Below, in pieces: positions 1 through 8,865 of a DNA stretch of 64,000 nt. The translations under genes were made by a program, and so were the position numbers. Under the pieces are notes generated by a model. It was not told the origin of the DNA. It saw nothing but the letters and a program-made list of their open reading frames with translations, and did not search any database. Origin of the DNA: Planctomycetota bacterium (GTDB lineage Bacteria; Planctomycetota; UBA8108; UBA1146); contig JADHSM010000003.1 in NCBI GenBank assembly GCA_016776905.1, forward strand, positions 62,001 through 126,000, given 5' to 3'. Position 1 is the stretch's first letter, and every line of letters begins with the position of its first letter.

Positions 1-1172
1 CTGACAAGGGGGATCGATTGGTAATCCAAGGTCGCCTTCATTTTATACTTAGCAACCGTCACCGCATGAGCACTCCCGTCAGCAGGGATGGAGCTGGGAG
101 TTTTCAATTGGTATGTCACAACCCCACCTGAATCACTCTCGACCAGAGGGGCCGCTCCCCAACTATCATCAAAGTCTTCGGTGTCCATTCGAATACTGTC
201 TTCCGTCGGACTCTCATTTACAGAATCCAGCGATCTAGCTGCCTTATTCTTTGACTCAATTTCGATCGCAGTGACTTCTTGTGGAATCAACTGCCCGGAG
301 CTAAGGCCTAAGGAAGATCGCAAAGTCGATAAAGTCAATTGTACATCTTTCCAATCCTCACCCGATGACTGAATCACTTTTGCTCCATATTCCCAACTGA
401 CAAATCCCGTCGACTCGTCTAATCGGGCATCATGGAAAGGTGTCCATCTCGCAGTCGGAACATCATAGGCCAGTTCCACAGAAACCGTCCCAGAGGTCTC
501 CAATTGAAAAATCACGGTCGCTGTCCAACCGCGATCAAATTCCTGAATACTGTATGAGTTAAGATCAAAAAGAATCTCGCCTCTACGATCATTCAATTTT
601 TCCTGATCCTGCTTTAGTCGATCAACCTCAATCGCCACACTCAAATCAGAATCGAGGAGCCACTGTTGAATCTCATGGACTAATGAAGAATCAAAACTCT
701 TCCCCAACTCTCTCGCTGTTAACGAAACGGAAGTTTCGAGAATCGCTCTATACCTTTTCAGTAATTCGCTTTGCAGTTCGATTCGATTGAGGGAGAAGCT
801 GACCTCGAGAAGTTGATCTTTAATGTTATCGAGTTGCTCTTGGAGCGTGATGACCTCGTCAACCGGGGGAGTATTGAGACCTTCCCTTGTCATCCTTACA
901 CCGAGAACAAGGCCTTTGATATCTTCACTCTTTACGAGCCGGCCTCGAAGACTTGCGGGATCTAATGATGCAGGAAGACCCGAAAAAACAACTTCGCGGG
1001 TCCCCTTGGTACCCTCAACTTCTTTCTGCCGATGAACTCGAGCTTTGTCTTCAAAAACAGTGACCGCGAATGGTACATTTTCCGGCTTGGAGAGGACAGC
1101 CTGTCCACCGACAACGCCACTGAAACACAATACTACGATAGAAATAAAGGAGATTTTCATTGAGTGGATCAT
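1..1172 (-). CDS. DUF4139-domain exported protein, partial (C-terminus beyond window)
   Basis: About 390 residues are readable and the frame is still open at base 1. The protein begins with a short signal peptide (ISFIVSIV-like hydrophobic stretch, then a GQA end), followed by a beta-rich N-terminal region, a coiled-coil segment near residues 100-170 and a beta-rich C-terminal half. This is the layout of DUF4140/DUF4139 proteins related to mucoidy inhibitor MuiA; their molecular role is not known. The ATG at 1172 overlaps the stop of the upstream paralog as TGATG and sits 5 nt after a GGAG, so I prefer it over the in-frame ATG at 1160. It is the last visible gene of a yceH-DUF4139-DUF4139 operon. 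The neighbour is a paralog, pointing to a tandem duplication followed by divergence. Confidence 0.75.
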   Translation of the reverse strand, partial: MIHSMKISFISIVVLCFSGVVGGQAVLSKPENVPFAVTVFEDKARVHRQKEVEGTKGTREVVFSGLPASLDPASLRGRLVKSEDIKGLVLGVRMTREGLNTPPVDEVITLQEQLDNIKDQLLEVSFSLNRIELQSELLKRYRAILETSVSLTARELGKSFDSSLVHEIQQWLLDSDLSVAIEVDRLKQDQEKLNDRRGEILFDLNSYSIQEFDRGWTATVIFQLETSGTVSVELAYDVPTARWTPFHDARLDESTGFVSWEYGAKVIQSSGEDWKDVQLTLSTLRSSLGLSSGQLIPQEVTAIEIESKNKAARSLDSVNESPTEDSIRMDTEDFDDSWGAAPLVESDSGGVVTYQLKTPSSIPADGSAHAVTVAKYKMKATLDYQSIPLV

Positions 1173-3088
1173 CAGTTCTCCTCCCCTTTTCTTTCTGGTG
1201 CATCGCGCTTCACCAATCCCGTGCCTTCAGGCGTTTCCAGTGTCCATAAAAGGCGGACTTCTATTTTTTCTCCAGGAGGAACCTCTACATTCCAACGAAG
1301 TATTCCATCTATTGGATCTGTGTTCACAGGGAGTGGATTAGTAGCATTTTTATTCATCTGAATTGAAACTCGCTCATCATCGGTAAATGGAATTCTTTCC
1401 ACTATTTGAACGAGCTCAGCATTGCTCCCAAAATTTTCCAGATTGATTTTCAGATCTGTTCGATACTGAATCACTTTTGATAATAAGCCGCGAGTCTCTT
1501 CTGTTTCTTGAACCGACCGTTTAAGTGCAATCGTGTCAAAAGTCCCCAGTTCCAAGACTAATTCTTCACCGGGTGCTACAGTTTTCTTCATACGAGTTTT
1601 GCCAAGATAGTTTCCACCAACAAATACAGAGACGTCTCCAGCCAGTAATGGAGCATCTCCAGATAACTCCGAAATAATCCTTCGAAAAACAGTCGTATCG
1701 ATTTCGGGTAAACAGCGAAGTTCATTTCGGAATGACAAACTTTTTATCGAATAAAGAAGACGATGTGTTTCTCCGTCAGAGGGAATAGATTCTGCTCGTA
1801 TCGACCTAAACACACTGAGAAAACCTCTATCGTCAAGACGTGGAAAATTCCACCATTGTGAAATCCCCTGATCTCTACCGGATTTGGACTGGGTGACTAA
1901 TCCACCCACCAATGCACTTGATTTGTCCTCTTCTAGGTAAAAGGACAACTCACCTCGTAACTCCTCAAGTTGCTCATGAAGAACATCTCTTTTCAGAAGT
2001 TCTTTCTCTTTTTTCGCGACGAGTCGACCCATTTTTGGAGCCGCCGCAGAACGAGGAGCTCGACGACCATTGGCATCTTCGGAACCCGGGCCCCTCAATC
2101 CGTATCGAGCTCTCTCCAACGGTGTCCCTATCGAAGTGTCCACATAACGATCACGTTGAATCTTCAGTGCAGAGAGCTGCGGAATATCGGCTCCCATTTC
2201 TGGAATACTGGTCGAGAATTGAACTGGAATCTGTGGCCAATTTTCACCTGTCAGTTGCTGAACATTTGCGAATGAACGAATTCGAATTGTCTCATTACTC
2301 GTATCCACATCTATCTCATATGAGGGATACCAAAATGCATCTGGGAGAAGGTACTGCACAGTGAAGACTCCCCCCTCTCCACTTGCATCGAGTAGATCCA
2401 CCTCAATATAGGTCCGGACTCTTGCCTGGGATCCGGTCGCTTCCCTTAATTCCAGAGCGACTTCATTCCATTCAGCTCTCGCTTGGCGAAGAGAAGGCAA
2501 CAGTTCAAGAATTTGTTGAGCAACAGTCGTCATTCCTGTCATGACGTGAGTGGATAGGGATTTCCATGAATCTAGATTCACTCCCGGTATCTGTTTTTCG
2601 TCCACAGCTGCGGGAAGTAAGTTTTCATAATGATCATGCAGTTGAAGAAGCGTTTTTTCTCTTCTGGCGATTTCTTTCCAGCGTTGCTCTAGACGATCAC
2701 TTTCTTTTCGAAGTTCTTCTATTCTCTCTGGCTCAATGGGATCTCCGCTAATTCTTTTGATTTGAACCGCGGAAACCTCAAGATTCCCGGTCGCTTCAAC
2801 CTGCACTCCCCCATCAACGAGTGAAGCAGGAAGTGGCCCGACCAATAGCTTTCGCAGTCCTGCTTCTCCGTTCGGGAGTGCCAGAGTTCTCTCTACCCGT
2901 GCATTGCTTTGATAAAGTGTCACGGAGGTGATGGTGCCAACAGATTCCATTTGATCCTGCGCAATGGCAGGAGCGGAAAACAACAGCAAAGCCAGTAATA
3001 GTGACGCACTGAATAAACCAATTGCACGATTCTGGCTCTCGTCGATTTGGAACAGTGCATGACATTCATAATTCAGATCTTGCTGCAT
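1172..3088 (-). CDS. DUF4139-domain exported protein (MuiA-like)
   Basis: A 638-residue protein with a signal peptide at about residues 22-43 ending in PAIAQ. A DUF4140-like N-terminal segment follows (TSVTLYQSNARVERTL, residues ~53-68), then a long charged coiled coil near residues 120-200, and a DUF4139-like beta-rich half. That half includes the family-typical IPSDGETHRL stretch. A second charged helix precedes the C-terminal part. The family is widespread in bacteria with no settled biochemical function; MuiA was named from a mucoidy phenotype in E. coli. The start at 3088 lies 1 nt after the yceH stop and is preceded by AAAAGGAG. The downstream gene is a shorter paralog reading in the same operon. 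Function is left open. Confidence 0.8.
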   Translation of the reverse strand: MQQDLNYECHALFQIDESQNRAIGLFSASLLLALLLFSAPAIAQDQMESVGTITSVTLYQSNARVERTLALPNGEAGLRKLLVGPLPASLVDGGVQVEATGNLEVSAVQIKRISGDPIEPERIEELRKESDRLEQRWKEIARREKTLLQLHDHYENLLPAAVDEKQIPGVNLDSWKSLSTHVMTGMTTVAQQILELLPSLRQARAEWNEVALELREATGSQARVRTYIEVDLLDASGEGGVFTVQYLLPDAFWYPSYEIDVDTSNETIRIRSFANVQQLTGENWPQIPVQFSTSIPEMGADIPQLSALKIQRDRYVDTSIGTPLERARYGLRGPGSEDANGRRAPRSAAAPKMGRLVAKKEKELLKRDVLHEQLEELRGELSFYLEEDKSSALVGGLVTQSKSGRDQGISQWWNFPRLDDRGFLSVFRSIRAESIPSDGETHRLLYSIKSLSFRNELRCLPEIDTTVFRRIISELSGDAPLLAGDVSVFVGGNYLGKTRMKKTVAPGEELVLELGTFDTIALKRSVQETEETRGLLSKVIQYRTDLKINLENFGSNAELVQIVERIPFTDDERVSIQMNKNATNPLPVNTDPIDGILRWNVEVPPGEKIEVRLLWTLETPEGTGLVKRDAPERKGEEN

Positions 3089-3089
3089 A

Positions 3090-3791
3090 CTATGAACTCC
3101 TTTTTTCGAGATCGTCGATTCGTGCCGCTAACTCATTAATACGTAATTCAAGATTTTTGACCGTTGTTGCCAGACTTTGATTCTCCGGAACAGAAGCGAC
3201 GCTTCCCCGTTCAACCCTGGGCACCGGGGTGGTCCCTGCTACAGGATCTAGGTCTTCCTGTTCGAACTCTGACATACTTTTGATGCGCTCATCCGATTGA
3301 AGCAGATGTCCCCAACGCACTCCTCTCTGAATACCAGGAGGAGTCAATCGACGCGCGAGTGGGGGTTGATGTTGAGCCAATCCTTCCAGTACGCGATTCA
3401 GTTCACCCATGTCAGCGATCGCCTTCATTCGTGAAGCACGGGTTCGCAACTCTCCAACTGTCTGCGCACCTCTTAACAACAACTCCGCCAAGACAGCCAT
3501 CGATGGACCATCTAATTCCAATTCGGACGTCAATTCCTGACGCCATTTCCCCGCTCGTGATCCAGAAACAAAAACCTGTGTCGTCATGGCCCGTCTTGCC
3601 AATCGAGAAAGAATGGCATCGACCTCATCTTCCATCATAGAAACCACAGGGTCCCTGTTGGATTTTTGATTACAGGCGGTCACCACCTGATTCAGGGTGA
3701 GTGGATAATACTGGGGAGTCGCCAGAGATTTCTCGATCAGGACTCCGATGACTCGTTGTTCTTGTGCATCCAGTAATGGGATCTCAGACAT
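3090..3791 (-). CDS. yceH: YceH family protein (DUF480)
   Basis: A 233-residue protein matching the YceH/DUF480 family over its first ~170 residues. Family hallmarks are visible: LDAQEQRVIGVLIEKSLATP, YYPLTLNQVVTACNQKSNR and a paired winged-helix layout with the LAELLLRGAQTVGELRTRA stretch. The C-terminal ~35 residues (ENQSLATTVKNLELRINELA) form a predicted coiled coil, as in many YceH proteins. Family members are tandem winged-helix proteins of unknown role that probably bind nucleic acid or protein partners. It heads an operon with two DUF4139 genes, only 1 nt before the next start. Family identification is firm; function is unknown. Confidence 0.9.
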   Translation of the reverse strand: MSEIPLLDAQEQRVIGVLIEKSLATPQYYPLTLNQVVTACNQKSNRDPVVSMMEDEVDAILSRLARRAMTTQVFVSGSRAGKWRQELTSELELDGPSMAVLAELLLRGAQTVGELRTRASRMKAIADMGELNRVLEGLAQHQPPLARRLTPPGIQRGVRWGHLLQSDERIKSMSEFEQEDLDPVAGTTPVPRVERGSVASVPENQSLATTVKNLELRINELAARIDDLEKRSS

Positions 3792-4094
3792 GATTTGGGC
3801 TTTCCATCGACTCTTCTGACCTATTCATGATTCATGACAGCAGAGAATCAGGTTTCAATGAGTGCGATTCGCGGTCCTATTTCAAGGCCGCAAAGTCAAT
3901 GACATACGTTACTTCCCGAAGGAGCCTTTTTCGAGAGACTGTACAAAACTCCATATGGGGTCTCAGCGTAGTTCTCCCTCCCCTCCCTGATATGAAATCC
4001 TTTTACGGATACGAAGAGTCAGGGATCGATGAACACGTATTCAGGGGATAGGCTGTTCCTTTGAGCCCATATCGAAACTCAACAGGGAGGTGCT
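3792..4094. other. intergenic region between divergent yceH and SpoU methyltransferase genes
   Basis: About 300 bases with no convincing gene. It must hold the promoters of the two divergent transcription units. A 74-residue open frame on the plus strand has no family resemblance. I see no clear riboswitch, terminator or recognisable -35/-10 pair. The only plain signal is the GGGAGG ribosome site at 4085-4090 serving the GTG start at 4095. Confidence 0.6.
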
Positions 4095-4673
4095 GTGTCT
4101 AGGAAACGAAGAATCGATCAGCATCGTGCCGATGCCGACTCCCGTTCCCAACGTCCTCGCCCTGAATTGGTGCTGATTCTCGATAATATTCGAAGCCTTA
4201 CAAACGTCGGATCCATCTTCAGAGCGGCCGACGGCTTTGGCGTACGAAAAATATATCTTTGCGGTATTACTCCGACTCCGCCCCGCCCCGAGATTGCCAA
4301 GATCTCATTGGGAGCAGAGGACACTATCGAATGGCAACATCTGGAGGATCCTGCTGTCGCCGTTCGAAAACTTCAAAACGACGGATATACAGTGTTGTCT
4401 CTAGAACAAACAAAAGAATCCGAGTCTATATACGACTATCAATACCCACATCCCCTCGCCATCGTCCTCGGTCATGAGGTCGTGGGAGTAGATGAGCAGA
4501 TTCTGTTTCTCGGCGATGGGAGTATTGAGATTCCCATGTTTGGATCGAAGCACTCTCATAATGTGGCGACGTCGTGTGGAATCCTTCTCTCTGAGGTTCG
4601 AAGACATTGGCTGGGACTTGGAGATTCTCCTCCCTGGTTAACACCCTCAGATACCTCTGGAGGTCAAGCATGA
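4095..4673 (+). CDS. SpoU/TrmH-family RNA 2'-O-methyltransferase
   Basis: A 192-residue SPOUT-fold methyltransferase. Motif 1 (SLTNVGSIFRAADGFGV) supplies the catalytic Asn and Arg, motif 2 reads IVLGHEVVGVD, and motif 3 reads IEIPMFGSKHSHNVATSCGI. Together these form the knotted SAM-binding site. Family members methylate a ribose 2'-OH in tRNA or rRNA; the exact target cannot be told. There is no N-terminal L30e-like RNA-binding domain, so it resembles the short TrmH/TrmL-type enzymes. Motif 3 has SHN where most relatives have SLN. The GTG start is set by a GGGAGG site 4 nt upstream. Its stop codon (TGA, 4671-4673) lies inside the first copy of a triplicated ribosome-site/start repeat that leads into the next gene. 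Confidence 0.87.
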   Translation: MSRKRRIDQHRADADSRSQRPRPELVLILDNIRSLTNVGSIFRAADGFGVRKIYLCGITPTPPRPEIAKISLGAEDTIEWQHLEDPAVAVRKLQNDGYTVLSLEQTKESESIYDYQYPHPLAIVLGHEVVGVDEQILFLGDGSIEIPMFGSKHSHNVATSCGILLSEVRRHWLGLGDSPPWLTPSDTSGGQA

Positions 4674-4729
4674 CTCACTTTTTTGGAGATCAAGCATGAC
4701 TCACTTTTTTGGAGATCAAGCATGACTCA
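4659..4729 (+). repeat. 26-bp tandem repeat that triplicates a ribosome site and start codon
   Basis: Two full 26-bp units (4659-4684, 4685-4710) and a partial third (4711-4729). Each carries GGAG, a 7-nt spacer, ATG and ACTCA. The ATGs fall at 4670, 4696 and 4722. Because 26 is not a multiple of 3, the first two ATGs each open an identical 9-codon frame (MTHFFGDQA). Each of these ends in a TGA that overlaps the next ATG as ATGA. The third ATG opens the RNase HII-like gene. The units differ at one base (GGAGG versus GGAGA). Confidence 0.95.
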
Positions 4730-5693
4730 TTACATCGCAGGTCTCGATGAAGCGGGTTATGGGCCTTGGTTGGGTCCCATGGTCATTGGATTCTCAGCTT
4801 TTGAAGCCCCCCCCGGCACCTCTCCCAGTGCTCCTTGGGACGAAGTGCCAGCCCTCGGCCGTGCTGGCCGGCGCGAAAAGGGAGTGATCTCTGTTGCAGA
4901 CTCCAAAAAACTACACCGATCCGGAACTGGAGATCTCACTCGCTTAGAAGAAGCAGTCCTCGCATTTGTCACATTGGAAAAAGGGGAGACCCCTCGCTCC
5001 TTCAGAGAGCTCGTCAATCATCTGACAGCAGGTCGCTCGGAATACTTGGAAAAGTATCCTTGGTATCGCGATCAGGATCTCCAACTTCCCTACTCAGTAG
5101 ACTCACTCGAACTTTCTGGCAAGACACGAAAGCTCGCGAGAGGACTGGAAGCCGCCCAACTTCAATTTCAAGAAATCCGTGCGATTCCCCTCGAAGTGCT
5201 TGAGTTCAATTCTGAAGTCAAAGCGAGAGGAGGAAAGGGAGCGGTCGATGCTTGGGCCATGGGAAGATTCCTTCACTGGCTATGGAATCAAGATCATCGT
5301 CCGAGTGTTGAAGTTTGGACCGACCGCCTCGGAGGGCGAGAACGATATGGTCCTCTTCTCTACCCCCTGTTTCCGGGATGTCAGTTTAAGATTCTTGAAC
5401 AAGATAAAGACTCACAGTCCTATCGTGCATCTCGGGCTGACGGAAAAAATGTCGAAGTACATTTCAGAAAAGAATGTGAAGATCACAGTTTTTGTACAGC
5501 TCTAGCATCGATGACAGCGAAGTACCTTCGAGAGCTTCACATGGTGTTGCTCAACCGTTGGTGGGCAGAGAAAATCCCAGAATTGAAGCCCACTGCGGGT
5601 TATCCACAGGATGCTAGACGGTTTATCGCAGAAGTTGAAGAAGCCAGAGAACACTTAGGAATCGAAAAACAAATCTTGATCAGGAGCCGCTGA
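4722..5693 (+). CDS. RNase HII-like nuclease-fold protein
   Basis: A 323-residue protein resembling RNase HII but about 100 residues longer. It has IAGLDEAGYGPWLGPMVIG near the N-terminus (compare the RNase HII DEAGRGP-GP motif), DSKKL at about residue 70, and VWTDRLGGR for a third acidic residue. Next come a Glu/Asp pair before ALASMTAKYLREL (compare AAS-LAK-RD) and GYPQDARRFI near the end (compare GY-T-H). The four acidic positions expected for metal-dependent RNA:DNA hybrid cleavage therefore appear present. The insertion between DSKKL and the third acidic residue is unusual. Substrate and role are inferred only. The ATG at 4722 is chosen because it precedes the motif closely and has its own GGAG; two short copies of the same start lie upstream. 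Confidence 0.7.
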   Translation: MTHYIAGLDEAGYGPWLGPMVIGFSAFEAPPGTSPSAPWDEVPALGRAGRREKGVISVADSKKLHRSGTGDLTRLEEAVLAFVTLEKGETPRSFRELVNHLTAGRSEYLEKYPWYRDQDLQLPYSVDSLELSGKTRKLARGLEAAQLQFQEIRAIPLEVLEFNSEVKARGGKGAVDAWAMGRFLHWLWNQDHRPSVEVWTDRLGGRERYGPLLYPLFPGCQFKILEQDKDSQSYRASRADGKNVEVHFRKECEDHSFCTALASMTAKYLRELHMVLLNRWWAEKIPELKPTAGYPQDARRFIAEVEEAREHLGIEKQILIRSR

Positions 5694-5787
5694 ATCCCTC
5701 AATGGGCTTCATATAAGGCCGAAGTTGATCCTGAATCGCCTCTCGGCTAATTTCTCAGATCGACATCTACTAATTAAGGAGCACTTC

Positions 5788-7500
5788 GTGGCTGATAATA
5801 AACCCTCCTCCGATCTGGACATTGCACGCTCGGTACCGCTCAAAGAGATCCGTGAGATCGCTGAGAAATACGGTATTCATGAGTCTGAATTAACTCCTCA
5901 TGGTCGCTACATGGCAAAAGTCCCTCTCTCCATCCTCGACCGACTCCAAGATAAACCAGATGGAAAGTACATCGATGTGACCGCCATCAATCCTACCCCT
6001 CTGGGTGAAGGAAAAACGGTAACGACGATAGGACTAGGATTGGGACTCAATCACATCGGTAAAAAAGCGGTGTCAACGATCCGCCAACCATCGATGGGTC
6101 CAGTGTTTGGTATTAAAGGAGGAGCAGCTGGCGGTGGAAATAGCCAAGTGATCCCTATGGAAGACTTCAATCTTCACCTCACTGGGGACACTCATGCCAT
6201 CGGGTTGGCCAATAACCTTCTCGCAGCGTGGGTCGATACTTCCATATTGATGGGGAATCCTCAGAAAATTGATCCTGCGACTGTCACCTGGCGACGCTGC
6301 ATCGATGTGAATGACAGAACTCTGCGTCAGGTCATATCCGGTTTAGGTGGCTCAAAAAATGGAGTCCCCAGAGAAACAGGATTTGACATCACCAGTGCCA
6401 GCGAAGTGATGGCGATTCTCGGCCTCTCGATGGATGCGAAAGACCTCAGAAAACGCTTGGGCGACATCGTAGTCGCAACTGATACCGATGGTCAGCCTGT
6501 CACAGCCGAAGCTTTAGGCGCAGCAGGGGCAATGGCTGTCGTCCTCAAAGACGCCATTCATCCCACATTCATGCAAACCCTGGAAGGCACGGGCTGCTTC
6601 GTTCACACCGGGCCATTTGCAAACATCGCCCATGGTAATTCCTCCATCGTCGCCGACAAAATCGCTCTTAAACTCTGTGACTACGTCGTTACAGAAAGCG
6701 GATTTGGCGCGGATATGGGTGCTGAGAAGTTCTTCAACATCAAATGCCGCGTGAGCGGACTAAAGCCAGATGCCGCCGTCGTCGTGGCAACGATTCGAGC
6801 ATTGAAGGTCCATAGTGGACGCTTCAAGATTTCACCAGGAAAGCCACTTCCTGAAGAAATGCTGAAGGAGAACATTCCGGCAGTTGAAGAAGGGATTGTG
6901 AATCTCAAGCGTCATATCGAAAACGTCGGCAAATTCGGCGTACCAGTTATTGTCGCTTTGAACAGATTCCCCACTGATAGCGATGGCGAAGTAGAAGTTG
7001 TACTGAATATGGCTCGCAGTTTTGGAGCGTTCGACGCCGTGATCTCCGACGTGCATGCACGTGGAGGAGAAGGTGGAGCTGAACTTGCAGAAGCCGTCGT
7101 CAGAGCATGTGAAGAAGTACCCTCAAAATTCTCTGTGCTGTACCCCGATGACATGCCGGTGAAAGAAAAGATCTCAACGATCTGTAAAGAGATATACAGG
7201 GCGGATGGAGTGAAGCTACTTCCGGCGGCCCGTAAATCCATACGCAAATTTGAGAAAATGGGCTTGGGTCATCTGCCGATCTGCATGGCCAAAACTCAAT
7301 ACTCATTTTCTGACGATCCCAAAAAGATTGGTGCCCCTGACAACTTCCAAATGACTGTCAGGGATGTTCGTCTCTCTGCCGGCGCTGGTTTTCTATACGC
7401 ACTGACGGGAGACATCATGACGATGCCGGGGCTGGGTTCAAAACCTGCGTTGCTCAACATTGATCTGGATGAGCAAGGTCTCCCTGCAGGTCTCTTCTAA
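5788..7500 (+). CDS. fhs: formate-tetrahydrofolate ligase
   Basis: A 570-residue enzyme that makes 10-formyl-tetrahydrofolate from formate, THF and ATP in the cytoplasm, feeding one-carbon metabolism. The nucleotide loop TPLGEGKTVTTIGLGLGL is present near residue 70. Other family blocks are GPVFGIKGGAAGGGNSQVIP, LNRFPTDSDGEV and the C-terminal SAGAGFLYALTGDIMTMPGL. Length matches the usual 555-580. The GTG at 5788 is preferred because AAGGAG lies 6 nt upstream and it leaves the normal N-terminus; an in-frame ATG at 5725 would add 21 unconserved residues. It sits 94 nt after the RNase HII-like gene. A functional link with metH at 56.8 kb (methyl-THF use) is plausible but the genes are distant. 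Confidence 0.95.
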   Translation: MADNKPSSDLDIARSVPLKEIREIAEKYGIHESELTPHGRYMAKVPLSILDRLQDKPDGKYIDVTAINPTPLGEGKTVTTIGLGLGLNHIGKKAVSTIRQPSMGPVFGIKGGAAGGGNSQVIPMEDFNLHLTGDTHAIGLANNLLAAWVDTSILMGNPQKIDPATVTWRRCIDVNDRTLRQVISGLGGSKNGVPRETGFDITSASEVMAILGLSMDAKDLRKRLGDIVVATDTDGQPVTAEALGAAGAMAVVLKDAIHPTFMQTLEGTGCFVHTGPFANIAHGNSSIVADKIALKLCDYVVTESGFGADMGAEKFFNIKCRVSGLKPDAAVVVATIRALKVHSGRFKISPGKPLPEEMLKENIPAVEEGIVNLKRHIENVGKFGVPVIVALNRFPTDSDGEVEVVLNMARSFGAFDAVISDVHARGGEGGAELAEAVVRACEEVPSKFSVLYPDDMPVKEKISTICKEIYRADGVKLLPAARKSIRKFEKMGLGHLPICMAKTQYSFSDDPKKIGAPDNFQMTVRDVRLSAGAGFLYALTGDIMTMPGLGSKPALLNIDLDEQGLPAGLF

Positions 7501-7501
7501 T

Positions 7502-8263
7502 ATGAAAGTTCACCGATCCACCTCCTTCGATTGCCCCCTTCCTCACCTGAGTTACGGCATCCTTTTTCTTTTATGTCTCCCAGGATTATTGCTGGTCCCT
7601 ACCAGTTCCATCCTTGGAGAAGAGCGTCCCTTCGTGGGTTCAGCGACCATCAAAGAGATCAAGAAGGGACCTGAATCAGAGACCCTTCTGAAGGTGAAGG
7701 AGAAGAAAGGTGACGTGGAGGTCAAGATCACTGGCAAAACAGTGATCGAACTTCATGAAATCGTGTCGATCAAAGAGCTCGAACTAGGCTCCTCGATTCA
7801 TGTGCTCGGCAAAAAGCAAGGAGAACAGCTTGGAGCGGGCGGTGCACGTTACCCCCCCATGATTATTCAGATTCATGCCATCGTATCGGGTTCCCTGAGG
7901 CCGCCGGCTCTTCCAGAAAAACTCCGAGGAAATGGACTGATTTGGATCAGCGGAACTCTCAAGTCTGTCAACAACGGTACCGAGCGCGAAGTTGCAGAAC
8001 ACCGGCTAGGCACCTCTCTCGGAACAGAAACATTGCGGATTAAAAGGGTAAAAGCAAACACCTTGAAAAAGCGAAAGAAAGTTTTCCTTGGTGGGTACCT
8101 CGACGATTCAGATCGAAAAAATAGAACTCTGGAAGCTGTCGAAATCTTGCAACTCGCGCCACGGTGGAAGAAATATGAATCCACTCATAATCTTGCGAAA
8201 AGACTCCCGAAGAAAAGGAAAAAAGAAGGCGACGATAAAGACGACGACGATCTGCCTTTTTAA
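7502..8263 (+). CDS. exported protein of unknown function
   Basis: A 253-residue protein not recognised as a named family. It begins with a signal peptide (YGILFLLCLPGLLLVPTSS). Two repeated beta-rich segments follow, of the kind 'V-G-x-I-K-x-I', with AKT/GKT-V and LGSSIHVLGKK. These suggest OB-fold-like domains as seen in DUF5666-type proteins, but this is only a resemblance. The C-terminus is very rich in Lys and Asp (KRKKEGDDKDDDD), which would be extracellular or periplasmic after export. The ATG at 7502 lies 1 nt after the fhs stop, so it is likely co-transcribed with fhs. The 3' end overlaps the convergent SprT-like gene by 4 nt. Confidence 0.65.
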   Translation: MKVHRSTSFDCPLPHLSYGILFLLCLPGLLLVPTSSILGEERPFVGSATIKEIKKGPESETLLKVKEKKGDVEVKITGKTVIELHEIVSIKELELGSSIHVLGKKQGEQLGAGGARYPPMIIQIHAIVSGSLRPPALPEKLRGNGLIWISGTLKSVNNGTEREVAEHRLGTSLGTETLRIKRVKANTLKKRKKVFLGGYLDDSDRKNRTLEAVEILQLAPRWKKYESTHNLAKRLPKKRKKEGDDKDDDDLPF

Positions 8264-8865
8264 TCTTTCTCTGAAAATCCGAAGAGAATCCCCTGCTTCA
8301 AGCGTTGAGACATCTTACTGAACCAACCGAGCTCCGACTTTGGCGTTTTTATAGAATCGACAGAATCTTCGATCACCTCCACAAGGATTCCCCCGCATCC
8401 TACGTGTTGATAATTCCTCTGCCCTTTGGCAATACGTCGAGACACTCGAATGCCCACTTCAAGCTCTTCGCGGCATGATTCGCAATAGACCATTTCTCTT
8501 CGGTGTCGACCTTGGGCACGCATCTGATGTGTTCGTTCCCCATTACCGCCGATTTCGAGAAAAATGCTTCTCCACTCCTCACCATGAGATTTCACATCCG
8601 ACCCCGCAATGATGTGGGCTAACTCATGAAGAACAGTGTTTCGATACTGGTCGCGGTTTTCCTTCAGGCTGAATATGGGAAGACTCAGCCCCACCTGCTT
8701 ACGCTTAGGACAGGCATTTCCAGCACTACTGGTCAATCGTCGACTCAGCCTGATGTCAGTTCCGATCAAGCGACTTCTGTATTTAGGAAATTGCTCATAC
8801 AGTTCGTCAAAGATCAGTTTTGCTTCAGATTCAAGCTCAGTCATACAAGAGGAGGCCTCACTCAA
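8260..8865 (-). CDS. SprT-like zinc metalloprotease-fold protein
   Basis: A 201-residue SprT-family protein. The zinc site HELAHIIAG is at about residues 92-100, with the third ligand probably in the following SHGEEW segment (H at ~109). A zinc-ribbon-like tail follows (YCESC ... HVGCGG). SprT/Spartan relatives are SprT-fold proteins; eukaryotic Spartan cleaves DNA-protein crosslinks, while the bacterial forms are poorly characterised. The TTG at 8865 is preferred because AGGAG stands 8-9 nt upstream and it overlaps the upstream dehydrogenase stop; an in-frame ATG at 8844 lacks a clear ribosome site. It is translationally coupled to the dehydrogenase gene, with no obvious functional connection. 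Confidence 0.8.
   Translation of the reverse strand: MSEASSCMTELESEAKLIFDELYEQFPKYRSRLIGTDIRLSRRLTSSAGNACPKRKQVGLSLPIFSLKENRDQYRNTVLHELAHIIAGSDVKSHGEEWRSIFLEIGGNGERTHQMRAQGRHRREMVYCESCREELEVGIRVSRRIAKGQRNYQHVGCGGILVEVIEDSVDSIKTPKSELGWFSKMSQRLKQGILFGFSEKD

Noticed and set aside
3827-4051. 74-residue plus-strand frame upstream of the SpoU gene
   Set aside because: No ribosome site, no family match, and its length is expected by chance in a region of this size.
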